A stretch of 64,000 nt of DNA from NCBI GenBank assembly GCA_043803805.1, contig JAZDJP010000010.1:1-64000 (forward strand). The letters are read 5' to 3'. Positions 54,221 through 62,514 of this stretch are shown here, one piece after another. The translations under genes and the position numbers were made by a program. How positions within the stretch are numbered: position 1 is the first letter of the stretch; every line of letters starts with the position of its first letter. The notes beneath the pieces were generated by a model. That model saw nothing but the letters and a program-made list of their open reading frames with translations. It made no database searches and had not been told where the DNA came from. Source of the DNA: JAZDJP01 sp043803805. Lineage in GTDB: Bacteria; Planctomycetota; JAZDJP01.

Positions 54221-55876
54221 ATGAATCGCATGATGTCCTGCGCGTGGGTGGTTCTGGTCGCGTTGATGGCATTTGTTCCGTCGTCCCTGGCCGGCGATGC
54301 CCCCAAGGAAGCGGGGAAGACCTACAAGAAGTTCAAGTTTGAGAACAATCTGTTCATCATCGAGGGGGATGCCGACGAGAATTTCGGAAAACGGGTGGCC
54401 CAGGGCGTTGTCAACATGGCGGATTTTTTCGTCAAGACGTTCCGCATCCCCAAGGCGGACATATACGATGATACGTTCACGGGCAAGGCGCATATCTACA
54501 TCCACAAGGACTATGAGGAGTTCATCAAGATTCTCCAGGAGCGGTACAAGACGAAGGCCCGTTACGTTCGTGCCTATTACGGACAGTTCTTCAATGACGA
54601 ATCGGCGGATGGCGGAAAGGACAATCGCGGGAAGGGGAGGGAGTACCGGCGGGAATGCCGCACATTCCTTCGCGAGGGGGAGCCCTCCGACGAGGTCTAC
54701 AGCGCGCTCGTCCATGAGCTCGGCCACATGTTCATGTGCATCTACACCCGCAACTTTAATCTCGAGGCCGTGCCGTCCTGGATCCAGGAGGGCGTGGCCA
54801 TGCTTTTTCAGTATATGCCGGGCGTCGGAATCAAGACGGACAAGGACCGCCTCCGGAACAAGGCGATCATTTATGAGGGCGTGAGAAACGGGGACGCCTG
54901 TACGTTCCTGGAGTTGAAGGCGATCAAGAACATCGACAACTTGGGATACGCGGCGACCGATGCCGCGAAGATGTCCATGCATTACGCTCAGGCGTGGACC
55001 GTCATGTTCTATATGACCACGATCGAGGGGGACCGGTTCTCTGTCTTCATGAAGGAGCTGAAGCGCGGGTACGGTATGAATTCCGATGCGGCCTTCAAAA
55101 AGGCGTTTTCCGGTTACACTTTCGAGGATATGGAAAAACCCTGGCGGAGGTATGTGGAGACGAAGTACAAGGAGGAACTGGACCGCAAGCCCCTGGGCTA
55201 TTATTTCATCGGCAGCTACTATTTTATGAAGAATCGTGTCCGCCCGGATGAGAAAAATCTTGTCAAGGCGAAGGAATATTTTGAGATGGCGGTGGCACGC
55301 GATCCCAACATACCCGAGGCCCACATGGGCATCGGTCAACTCCGCTACGCGAAGGGGGATATGGATGGAGCTCTCGCTTCTCTGAAGAAGGCCGTGGATC
55401 TGGATCCGAAACTTGACGATGCCCATTACCTTGTCGGGGACATCCTCGTCCGCAAGAGCGATTATGCCGGCGCGGTGGAGGCATTCGAGAAGGCCGTCGC
55501 GGTAAATTCCGGGTTCTGGCAGGCCTATCACAGGCTTGGGGAGGCCGCCCTGTACAATCGGGAATTTTCGCGGGCCATCAAGGCGCTGGAGCGGGCGACG
55601 TTCCTCATGGCCGAGGACTGGGGGGGATATTACCTGAAGGGGCTGGCCCATTACCACAAAGGGGAGAAGGATCAGGCGCTCATGGAGTTCCGCCGGGTGG
55701 ACATGAACACCAACGGGGCGCACGAACCGTCGAAAAAGGCCATTGAAGCGCTCACCAAGGGCGGGGATCTCGAGCCGTTGCCCGCCAAGGAAACTCCGAA
55801 GGAGCCGAAGAAGGAACCGGAGCCTCCGACGGAAAAGGATCCCGGGAAGGCGCCCGCCGAACCGTTAAAAAAGTGA
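54221..55876 (+). CDS. Secreted gluzincin-type metallopeptidase with TPR repeats
   Basis: 551 residues. A signal peptide (SCAWVVLVALMAFVPSSLAG) is followed by a peptidase_MA-like domain with the zinc motif VHELGHMF near residue 166 and the downstream Glu in VPSWIQEGVAMLF. Residues about 360-505 hold four TPR repeats (PEAHMGIGQLRYAKGDMDGA, DAHYLVGDILVRKSDYAGA and two more). The C-terminus is a Pro/Glu/Lys-rich tail. Presumably periplasmic; the substrate is unknown. GGAAGGGGG precedes the ATG and the gene has its own promoter. gcvT begins 7 bases after its stop, so the glycine-cleavage genes may share its transcript. Confidence 0.82.
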   Translation: MNRMMSCAWVVLVALMAFVPSSLAGDAPKEAGKTYKKFKFENNLFIIEGDADENFGKRVAQGVVNMADFFVKTFRIPKADIYDDTFTGKAHIYIHKDYEEFIKILQERYKTKARYVRAYYGQFFNDESADGGKDNRGKGREYRRECRTFLREGEPSDEVYSALVHELGHMFMCIYTRNFNLEAVPSWIQEGVAMLFQYMPGVGIKTDKDRLRNKAIIYEGVRNGDACTFLELKAIKNIDNLGYAATDAAKMSMHYAQAWTVMFYMTTIEGDRFSVFMKELKRGYGMNSDAAFKKAFSGYTFEDMEKPWRRYVETKYKEELDRKPLGYYFIGSYYFMKNRVRPDEKNLVKAKEYFEMAVARDPNIPEAHMGIGQLRYAKGDMDGALASLKKAVDLDPKLDDAHYLVGDILVRKSDYAGAVEAFEKAVAVNSGFWQAYHRLGEAALYNREFSRAIKALERATFLMAEDWGGYYLKGLAHYHKGEKDQALMEFRRVDMNTNGAHEPSKKAIEALTKGGDLEPLPAKETPKEPKKEPEPPTEKDPGKAPAEPLKK

Positions 55877-55883
55877 GATTCCC

Positions 55884-57014
55884 ATGACCGACGGCCTTCG
55901 AAAAACCCCGCTGAACGACGCCCACAGGCGTTTGAAGGCCACTCTCGTGGACTTCGGCGGCTGGGGAATGCCCATGCAGTATGGCAATATCGTGGATGAG
56001 CATCGGGCCGTCCGGACCGGGGCGGGCATCTTCGACGTCAGTCACATGGGGCGCCTCGCGATCGAAGGGGCGGATCGCCTGGGGTTTCTATCGCGTCTGG
56101 TGCCGACGAATCTTGAAAAGGCGGAGCCCGGGGACGTTGTGTATTCGATGTTCACGACGGAGGGCGGCGGCGTGGTGGACGATATCACCATTCTCGTTCG
56201 CGCGGACGACATCCGCCTTGTCGTAAATGCCTCGAACGCCGCGGCGGTGAAGGACTGGCTCGCGGAACACCGGGATGGAATGGATGTCGCCGTTCGCGAC
56301 GAGACGGAGGCGAAGGGGATGATCGCCCTTCAGGGGCCGCTCGCGGCGGCCATTCTCCTCCGGCACACGGCGGCGGCGGCCGGTCGGATGTTCTTCTTCC
56401 AGTTCATCGAAGGGACATTCGACGGGAGGCCGGTCCTCATCTCCCGGACGGGTTACACGGGGGAGGACGGTTTCGAAATCATCATGTCCGCCGCGGACGC
56501 GCCGGCGGTGTGGGACGCGCTCCTTGCCGATGGCGCGGCGCCCATCGGCCTCGGGGCGCGGGACACCCTTCGGATGGAGGCATGTCTTCCGTTATACGGA
56601 CATGAGCTGGGACGTGACATCAATCCGATCGAGGCGGGGCTCGGGTGGGCGGTGACATCGAAGGCGGACTATCTCGGGCGCGCGCAAATCGAGAAGGTCC
56701 GGCGCGACGGCGTGGCGCGCAAACTCGTGGCCTTCCGGCTGGAGGGTCGCGTACTCGCCCGGAAGGACGCGGAATTCGTGAAGGACGGCCGGAAGGTCGG
56801 CGTCGTGACGAGCGGCACGTTTGCGCCGTCGCTCGGGTGCGGCGCCGGGATGGGGTTCGTGGAGGCGGCCCTGGCCGCGCCGGGCGCCACCCTGGACGTT
56901 GTCGTTCGGGAGAGGCCCTGCCGGGCGGTCCTGGTGAAACCGCCGCTTGTGACGAAACATACGGTTGCCCGCAAGCCGAAACCGGCGGCGTCCGTCGGGG
57001 GCGGCCGCGGTTGA
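55884..57014 (+). CDS. gcvT: Glycine cleavage system T protein (aminomethyltransferase)
   Basis: 376 residues. KTPLNDAHRRLKATLVDFGGWGMPMQY, GAGIFDVSHMGRLAIEG, GMIALQGPLAA, SRTGYTGEDGFEI and LGARDTLRMEACLPLYGHEL are the standard T-protein blocks. It transfers the methylene group to tetrahydrofolate and releases ammonia. First of four gcv genes in order T-H-PA-PB. No glycine riboswitch is apparent upstream. Confidence 0.95.
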   Translation: MTDGLRKTPLNDAHRRLKATLVDFGGWGMPMQYGNIVDEHRAVRTGAGIFDVSHMGRLAIEGADRLGFLSRLVPTNLEKAEPGDVVYSMFTTEGGGVVDDITILVRADDIRLVVNASNAAAVKDWLAEHRDGMDVAVRDETEAKGMIALQGPLAAAILLRHTAAAAGRMFFFQFIEGTFDGRPVLISRTGYTGEDGFEIIMSAADAPAVWDALLADGAAPIGLGARDTLRMEACLPLYGHELGRDINPIEAGLGWAVTSKADYLGRAQIEKVRRDGVARKLVAFRLEGRVLARKDAEFVKDGRKVGVVTSGTFAPSLGCGAGMGFVEAALAAPGATLDVVVRERPCRAVLVKPPLVTKHTVARKPKPAASVGGGRG

Positions 57015-57064
57015 AACCGGATCGGTGCGATCGCATCATTCATCAGCGGAAAGGAGGAACGGGC

Positions 57065-57445
57065 ATGTTTCCGGAGGATCTGCACTACACGGAGACCCAC
57101 GAGTGGGCGAGGGTCGAAGGCGATATCGTTACGGTGGGCATTACGAAATACGCGGTGGAGCAACTCAAGGATCTTGTCTACATTGAGCTGGGACGGGTGG
57201 GTGACGAGCTCGATCTTCATGTCCCGCTCGGCGTGGTCGAAAGCGTAAAGGCGGCTTCCGATCTGTACCCGCCGGTTTCCGGTGTCATCACCGAGGTGCA
57301 CGACGCGGTGGCCGAGAAGACCGACATCGTGGCCAAGGATCCCTACGGCGAGGGATGGCTTGTTAAAATCAAGATGCGGGATCCGTCCGAGGTGAAGGAT
57401 ATGTTGAGCGCCGCCGAGTACGAAAAACACATCAAGATGAGTTAG
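57065..57445 (+). CDS. gcvH: Glycine cleavage system H protein
   Basis: 126 residues. LHYTETHEWARVEGDIVTVGITKYAVEQLKDLVYIELGRVG is the H-protein core, and GVVESVKAASDLYPPVSGVI holds the lipoylated Lys. It carries the aminomethyl group between P and T proteins. AAAGGAGGA precedes the ATG. Confidence 0.96.
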   Translation: MFPEDLHYTETHEWARVEGDIVTVGITKYAVEQLKDLVYIELGRVGDELDLHVPLGVVESVKAASDLYPPVSGVITEVHDAVAEKTDIVAKDPYGEGWLVKIKMRDPSEVKDMLSAAEYEKHIKMS

Positions 57446-57450
57446 GCGCC

Positions 57451-58803
57451 ATGAGCGATATCTCCTATCTGCCGCACGGCGATGCCGATCGCCGGGCGAT
57501 GATGGATACGATCGGCGTCCGTTCGCTCGATGAATTGTTCGGGATGATCCCCGCGGAGGCGCGGGTGAAGGGGGCGCTTTCCGTCATCCCGCCCTCCCTT
57601 ACCGAGATGGAACTCGTCGCGTGCGTCGGCAAACTCGCCGCGAAAAACGCGGACGGCGCGCGGTTCCCGTCCTTCCTCGGGGCGGGAATTTACGATCACT
57701 TCATCCCGGCCGTGGTGGATTTTCTTTCCGCCCGGTCTGAATTCTATACGGCCTACACGCCCTATCAGCCGGAGGCCAGTCAGGGTACGCTCCAGGCCAT
57801 TTTCGAATACCAGAGCATGATAACGGCCCTGACGGGTCTTGACGTTTCCAACGCGTCGCTGTACGACGGCGCCTCCGCCGCGGCCGAGGCGGCCGCCATG
57901 GCCCGGGCGACGACCCGGCGCGACAGGGTCATCGTGTCCCGGGCGGTCCATCCCGACACCCGGCGGGTGCTGGCGACCTACCTCACGGCGAGCGGCGGGA
58001 CGCTTGTGGAGTGCCCGCTTTCCGGCGGCCGGACGGATCTCAAGGCCCTTGCGGGGCTTCTGGGGAAGGATGTAGCGGCGATCATTCTGCAGCAGCCCAA
58101 CTTCTTCGGGTGTCTTGAGGAAATGGAGGACGCGGGGAAACTCGCGAAAGGGGGCGGCAGTACCTTCGTCGCCTCGGTGGACCCGGTGTCCCTCGGATTT
58201 CTCGAGCCGCCCGGCGCCTGGGGCGCCGACATCGCGATGGGCGAGGGACAGTCCCTCGGCAATCCCCCGTGCGCCGGCGGGGCCACATTCGGCTTCATGG
58301 CCGTGCGGGAGGGGTATCTCCGGCGTCTGCCCGGGCGTGTGGTGGGGGAGACGACGGATCGGAAGGGCCGGCGCGGCTTCGTCCTGACGCTGCAGGCCCG
58401 TGAACAGCACATCCGCCGGGAGAAGGCCGGTTCCAACATATGCTCAAATCAGGGGCTCATGGCGCTTCGAGGGGCGATCTACCTCGCCGCCGTGGGACCC
58501 GTGGGGCTGCGCCGCGTGGCGGGATTGTCCGTCGAAAAGGCCCATGCCCTTGCCGCGCGCATCGGGAAGATCAACGGGTATGCCTCCGCTTTTCCGGAGC
58601 CGTTCTTCAAGGAATTTGCCGTGACCTGCCCCGCCGAACCGGCGCGAATCCAGGATGCGCTTCTGGAAAAGGGCCTCCTTGGCGGTTACGACCTCGGGCG
58701 GGAGTACCCCGAATTCAAGCGGCACCTGCTCATCGCCGTGACCGAGAAGCGGACCGATGAGGAAATGGGCCGTCTGGCGTCGGTTCTCGAAACCCTTTGT
58801 TGA
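57451..58803 (+). CDS. gcvPA: Glycine decarboxylase subunit 1 (PA)
   Basis: 450 residues. [29 protein letters not shown] is the N-terminus; [58 protein letters not shown] and [19 protein letters not shown] follow. This subunit pairs with PB to form the split P-protein common in Gram-positives and many other phyla, unlike the fused form of most Proteobacteria. Confidence 0.95.
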   Translation: MSDISYLPHGDADRRAMMDTIGVRSLDELFGMIPAEARVKGALSVIPPSLTEMELVACVGKLAAKNADGARFPSFLGAGIYDHFIPAVVDFLSARSEFYTAYTPYQPEASQGTLQAIFEYQSMITALTGLDVSNASLYDGASAAAEAAAMARATTRRDRVIVSRAVHPDTRRVLATYLTASGGTLVECPLSGGRTDLKALAGLLGKDVAAIILQQPNFFGCLEEMEDAGKLAKGGGSTFVASVDPVSLGFLEPPGAWGADIAMGEGQSLGNPPCAGGATFGFMAVREGYLRRLPGRVVGETTDRKGRRGFVLTLQAREQHIRREKAGSNICSNQGLMALRGAIYLAAVGPVGLRRVAGLSVEKAHALAARIGKINGYASAFPEPFFKEFAVTCPAEPARIQDALLEKGLLGGYDLGREYPEFKRHLLIAVTEKRTDEEMGRLASVLETLC

Positions 58804-58822
58804 CGTTCAACAGGAATCCGCC

Positions 58823-60274
58823 ATGGAGATGGAACCGCTTATTTTTGAAAAGAGCCGGCCGGGCCGTGTGGCCTGCCGGGTGTCCGCGCCGGACGAGAAG
58901 GCGGTCAAGGCCGCCATCCCGGAGAAATTCCGGCGTAAATCGCCGCCCGCGTTGCCCGAGGTGGGGGAGCTCGATCTCGTCCGGCACTACGTGCGCCTGT
59001 CGCGCCTGAATTTCTCGGTGGACACGCATTTTTACCCGTTGGGCTCCTGCACGATGAAGTACAACCCCAAGATCAACGACCTGCTGGCGGGGTTGCCGGG
59101 CTTCACCCATGTGCATCCGGCCCAGCCGGCCAGGACGATGCAGGGATGGCTTTCGCTCATTCATGACATGGAGGAATTTCTGAAGGCGGTATCGGGGCTC
59201 GATGCCGTCACGCTCCAGCCCGCGGCGGGGGCCCATGGGGAACTCACCGGGCTGATGGTGGCCCGGGCCTACTTTGCCGACCGGGGGGAAACGGCCCGTG
59301 TCAACGTGCTGGTCCCGGATTCCGCCCACGGCACCAATCCCGCGAGCGCCGCCATCTGCGGTTTCCGCACGAAGGAGATCCCCTCCGGCCCCGACGGGCT
59401 CATCAACCTGGAGGCGTTGAAGAAGGCCCTCGGGCCGGATACGGCCGTTCTCATGGTGACGAATCCGAATACCCTGGGGCTGTTCGAGGAGCGGATCATC
59501 GAAATCGCGGAAATGGTCCACGACGCGGGCGCCCTGTTGTATATGGACGGGGCCAACCTCAACGCCATTCTCGGCGAGGCGCTACCCGGGAAATTCGGCG
59601 TGGATGTCATGCACTTCAACCTTCACAAGACGTTTTCGGGGCCCCACGGCGGCGGCGGACCGGGCTCCGGTCCCGTCGGAGTCAAAAAGCATCTTGAGCC
59701 GTACCTTCCGGTCCCCCGGATCATTTCAAGGAACGGGATGTTCGATCTCGACGGGAACTGTCCGAAATCCATCGGGAAGGTCCGGGCGGCGTTCGGAAAC
59801 CTGGTGATCGTGGTGAGGGCGTATTGCTACTTCCTCGCCCTCGGGCGGGAGGGGATGGCGGAGGTGAGCCGCCACGCGGTCCTGAACGCGAACTACATGA
59901 TGAAACGCCTCAAGGGGGCGTTTCATCTCCCTTACGACCGGCCCTGCATGCACGAATTCGTTCTGTCGGCCTCGAAACAGGTGAAAAGCGGCGTGCACGC
60001 CCTCGATATCGCCAAGCGCCTGATTGACTTCAAATTTCATCCGCCCACCATCTACTTCCCTCTCATCGTTCCCGAGGCGGTCATGATCGAGCCGACGGAG
60101 ACCGAGTCGAAGGATGAGATGGATTTGTTCATCGCGGCCATGCTCCGGATCGCGAAGGAGGCGAAGGAAAATCCCGATGTTCTCCACGAGGCGCCCCATG
60201 ACACGCCCGTTTCCCGCCTGGACGAGGTGAAGGCGGCCAAGTCGCCCGTGTTGCGGTGCGTCGGGATGTGTTAG
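58823..60274 (+). CDS. gcvPB: Glycine decarboxylase subunit 2 (PB)
   Basis: 483 residues from ATG 58823; the longer frame lies inside gcv[59 protein letters not shown] and [22 protein letters not shown], where NLHK holds the pyridoxal-phosphate Lys. It decarboxylates glycine. No gcvL is in the window. Confidence 0.96.
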   Translation: MEMEPLIFEKSRPGRVACRVSAPDEKAVKAAIPEKFRRKSPPALPEVGELDLVRHYVRLSRLNFSVDTHFYPLGSCTMKYNPKINDLLAGLPGFTHVHPAQPARTMQGWLSLIHDMEEFLKAVSGLDAVTLQPAAGAHGELTGLMVARAYFADRGETARVNVLVPDSAHGTNPASAAICGFRTKEIPSGPDGLINLEALKKALGPDTAVLMVTNPNTLGLFEERIIEIAEMVHDAGALLYMDGANLNAILGEALPGKFGVDVMHFNLHKTFSGPHGGGGPGSGPVGVKKHLEPYLPVPRIISRNGMFDLDGNCPKSIGKVRAAFGNLVIVVRAYCYFLALGREGMAEVSRHAVLNANYMMKRLKGAFHLPYDRPCMHEFVLSASKQVKSGVHALDIAKRLIDFKFHPPTIYFPLIVPEAVMIEPTETESKDEMDLFIAAMLRIAKEAKENPDVLHEAPHDTPVSRLDEVKAAKSPVLRCVGMC

Positions 60275-60346
60275 AACTGCCGGACAATCCGATTTCCCCG
60301 TTGATGCGATTCCTCGTTGCCTTTTGAAAAAATCGCGGATTTCCGT

Positions 60347-60374
60347 TTGCCAATCGGAAGAATGATGCTATAAT
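60347..60374 (+). promoter_or_regulatory. Promoter of the IclR-family gene, nearly leaderless
   Basis: TTGCCA (5 of 6) and a perfect TATAAT are 16 bases apart. ATG 60384 begins 9 bases after the -10, so the mRNA leader should be 0-3 bases. Confidence 0.7.
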
Positions 60375-60382
60375 AGCACCAT
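60362..60382. promoter_or_regulatory. Palindromic operator candidate over the -10 box
   Basis: ATGATGCTA-TAA-TAGCACCAT forms 9-base arms with one mismatch around a 3-base centre. It covers the -10 and the expected transcription start, ideal for autorepression by the IclR protein encoded immediately downstream. Confidence 0.6.
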
Positions 60383-60383
60383 T

Positions 60384-61088
60384 ATGGCATCGCAAAAGCC
60401 TGCCCAGCCCAACCAGAGTCTGATCCGCGGCCTTGACGTTCTCCAGGCGCTCGTCTCGGCGGGGCGGCCGGTGGGAAGCCGCGAACTGGGCCGGCAACTG
60501 ACCCTTGAGCATACCCGGGTCAACCGGTTTCTCGGGACGCTGGCGTTTCTGGGACTCGCCGAAAAGACCCCGGACCGCCGGTACACGGTGGGGCCTGCCA
60601 TTCATGTGATATCGGCGCAAAGCATGAAGGGGTCAGGGCTTCTGGCGTCCGCGCTCCCGGTTCTTCGGGAACTGCCGGCTGGGAATCTCAACATTGCCCT
60701 CGGGGTGCTCTGGCGGGATCAGGTATGCTATCTTTTTCACGGACGGATCGGGCGGGATTTCGACCGGGGCATCGGCCGGCATGACGTGTACCCGGCGGAC
60801 AAGTCGAGCATCGGATGGGTGTTGCTGGCTCACCGCCGTGAAATGCCCCCGGGGATGGGAAAATCCCCCGGGCCGGAACGCCTGAAACGGGTTCGCGCGG
60901 CGGGGTATGCGTTGCTGGAGACCGGTCGGTCCAATTTTTCGGTGAGTGTCCCCGTGGGAACCCCGCCGGTCGCGGGCATCGCGGTCGCCGGCGTCATGAC
61001 GGCGGGGGAGGCGCGGGCGTGGGTAGGGCCGTTGCGGCAGGCCGCCGGCCGCATCGAGGATGGAATGGTGCAGATTCGGAAATCGTAA
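60384..61088 (+). CDS. IclR-family transcriptional regulator
   Basis: 234 residues. The winged helix-turn-helix is at residues about 10-70 (SLIRGLDVLQALVSAGRPVGSRELGRQLTLEHTRVNRFLGTLAFLGL). The effector domain is recognisable (YTVGPAIHVISAQS, ADKSSIGWVLLAH, NFSVSVPV) but short, since the usual C-terminal half is reduced. IclR proteins usually repress their own gene and adjacent catabolic genes, releasing on a small ligand. The next two genes lie in the same direction, the first 19 bases away. Confidence 0.85.
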   Translation: MASQKPAQPNQSLIRGLDVLQALVSAGRPVGSRELGRQLTLEHTRVNRFLGTLAFLGLAEKTPDRRYTVGPAIHVISAQSMKGSGLLASALPVLRELPAGNLNIALGVLWRDQVCYLFHGRIGRDFDRGIGRHDVYPADKSSIGWVLLAHRREMPPGMGKSPGPERLKRVRAAGYALLETGRSNFSVSVPVGTPPVAGIAVAGVMTAGEARAWVGPLRQAAGRIEDGMVQIRKS

Positions 61089-61107
61089 TATCATTGTGGA
61101 GGCGCAT

Positions 61108-62505
61108 ATGACCGCCGATCCCAATTTCATCCCCGCGTCCCCCGTGCATGTGAACGGGGTGTTCCCGCACCTGGCGGTGGTGGCCGCCCATGTTCCCCGG
61201 ACCGAGACGGGCATCGGCGCCCTCATGCCCTGGGCGGACCGTCTGTGGTTCGTGACCTATCCGGCCAACCGGCAGGGGGGGGCGGGAACGGGGCTGTTCT
61301 CGATCGACGCGGGGATGAATATGCGCAAGCATCCCGAGAGCGTCGTGGGGACCTACGCCAACCGCATCGTTCACACGGCCAGCAATCATCTCATCATCGG
61401 GCCGCATTTCATCACGACGGACGGCGAGATCCGCACCGCGGCGGATCTGGTGCCTCACCGGCTGGCCGCCGTCATGACTCATCTCACCGAGCCGGAAACG
61501 AAGGTCTATTTCCTGACCATGGAGGGGCTTTTCTTCGAGACCGACGTGCGGACCCTCCGGACGACACGGCTGTTTGATCTCAACAAGGAACTGGGGCTCG
61601 GGGGGATCGAGCATCCGCACTTCAAGGATGCGTTCACGGGCCACGGGCGGGTGATCGTTGCGAACAACACCTACACCGCGCGGGATTTCCCGGGAGACCC
61701 CGCCCAGGGGCGTCTCTCGGAGTGGAATGGGAAGCGATGGACCAACATCGAAACCTGCCAGTTCAACGCCGTGACGGGAAGCACGTCGCCCATCGGGAAG
61801 GCGATTTTCGCCGCCGGGGCGGACAACCGGTCGATTGTTCTCCGGGTGCTGACGGCGGATGGCGGCTGGGACAAATACCGCCTGCCCAAGGCGACCCACA
61901 CACAGGACCATTCCTGGACGACGGAGTGGCCCCGCATCCGCGAGGTGGAATCGGAACGCTGGCTGATGGACGCGGGGGGGATGTTCTATGAGCTTCCCGC
62001 CATGCAGTACGCGGGGAAGGTGTGGGGGGTGCGTCCCGTCGCCAGCCATCTCCGGATCATCGGGGATTTCTGCGCCTGGCGGGGGATGCTGGTTCTCGCG
62101 GGGGATCAGACGACCCCCATCTGGGACGCCAATCCCTTCTGCGGCCAGCCCCAGGCGAATCTCTGGTTCGGGAAAACGGACGATCTCTGGACGTGGGGGA
62201 AGCCGCAGGGGTGGGGCGGGGTGTGGATGGACACCCTGGTGAAAAAGGACGTCCCCTCGGACCCGATGCTCATGACGGGGTTTGTCCACAAGTGCGTCCA
62301 TCTCGCTCACGACGCGGCCGGCCCGGTGAAGTTCACCGTCGAGGTGGATTTCATGGGCCACGGGGTCTGGAAGCCCTACGGCGCGTTCCGGGTGGCCCGC
62401 AAGGGGTATGTTCCTCATGCCTTCCCGGAGGGGTTCAGCGCCCACTGGGTGCGGGTGCGCGCGGACAAGGCCTGTCGGGCGACGGCGTGGTTCACCTACA
62501 CATAG
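61108..62505 (+). CDS. Conserved-looking Trp-rich protein of unknown function
   Basis: 465 residues from ATG 61108 behind GTGGAGG. Repeating segments with Trp and Gly (ALMPWADRLWFVTYP, LSEWNGKRWTNIETC, DKYRLPKATHTQDHSWTTEWPR, LWFGKTDDLWTWGKPQGWGG) suggest a beta-propeller; a late beta-sandwich-like region follows (VKFTVEVDFMGHGVWKPY). No signal peptide and no catalytic motif that I recognise. Immediately followed by an FAD oxidoreductase and preceded by an IclR regulator, so it may take part in regulated carbohydrate or aromatic catabolism. Confidence 0.7.
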   Translation: MTADPNFIPASPVHVNGVFPHLAVVAAHVPRTETGIGALMPWADRLWFVTYPANRQGGAGTGLFSIDAGMNMRKHPESVVGTYANRIVHTASNHLIIGPHFITTDGEIRTAADLVPHRLAAVMTHLTEPETKVYFLTMEGLFFETDVRTLRTTRLFDLNKELGLGGIEHPHFKDAFTGHGRVIVANNTYTARDFPGDPAQGRLSEWNGKRWTNIETCQFNAVTGSTSPIGKAIFAAGADNRSIVLRVLTADGGWDKYRLPKATHTQDHSWTTEWPRIREVESERWLMDAGGMFYELPAMQYAGKVWGVRPVASHLRIIGDFCAWRGMLVLAGDQTTPIWDANPFCGQPQANLWFGKTDDLWTWGKPQGWGGVWMDTLVKKDVPSDPMLMTGFVHKCVHLAHDAAGPVKFTVEVDFMGHGVWKPYGAFRVARKGYVPHAFPEGFSAHWVRVRADKACRATAWFTYT

Positions 62506-62514
62506 GAGATTTCC

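Noticed and set aside
55800..55884. Glycine riboswitch before gcvT
   Set aside because: gcvT starts 7 bases after the preceding coding region, leaving no room for a leader aptamer.
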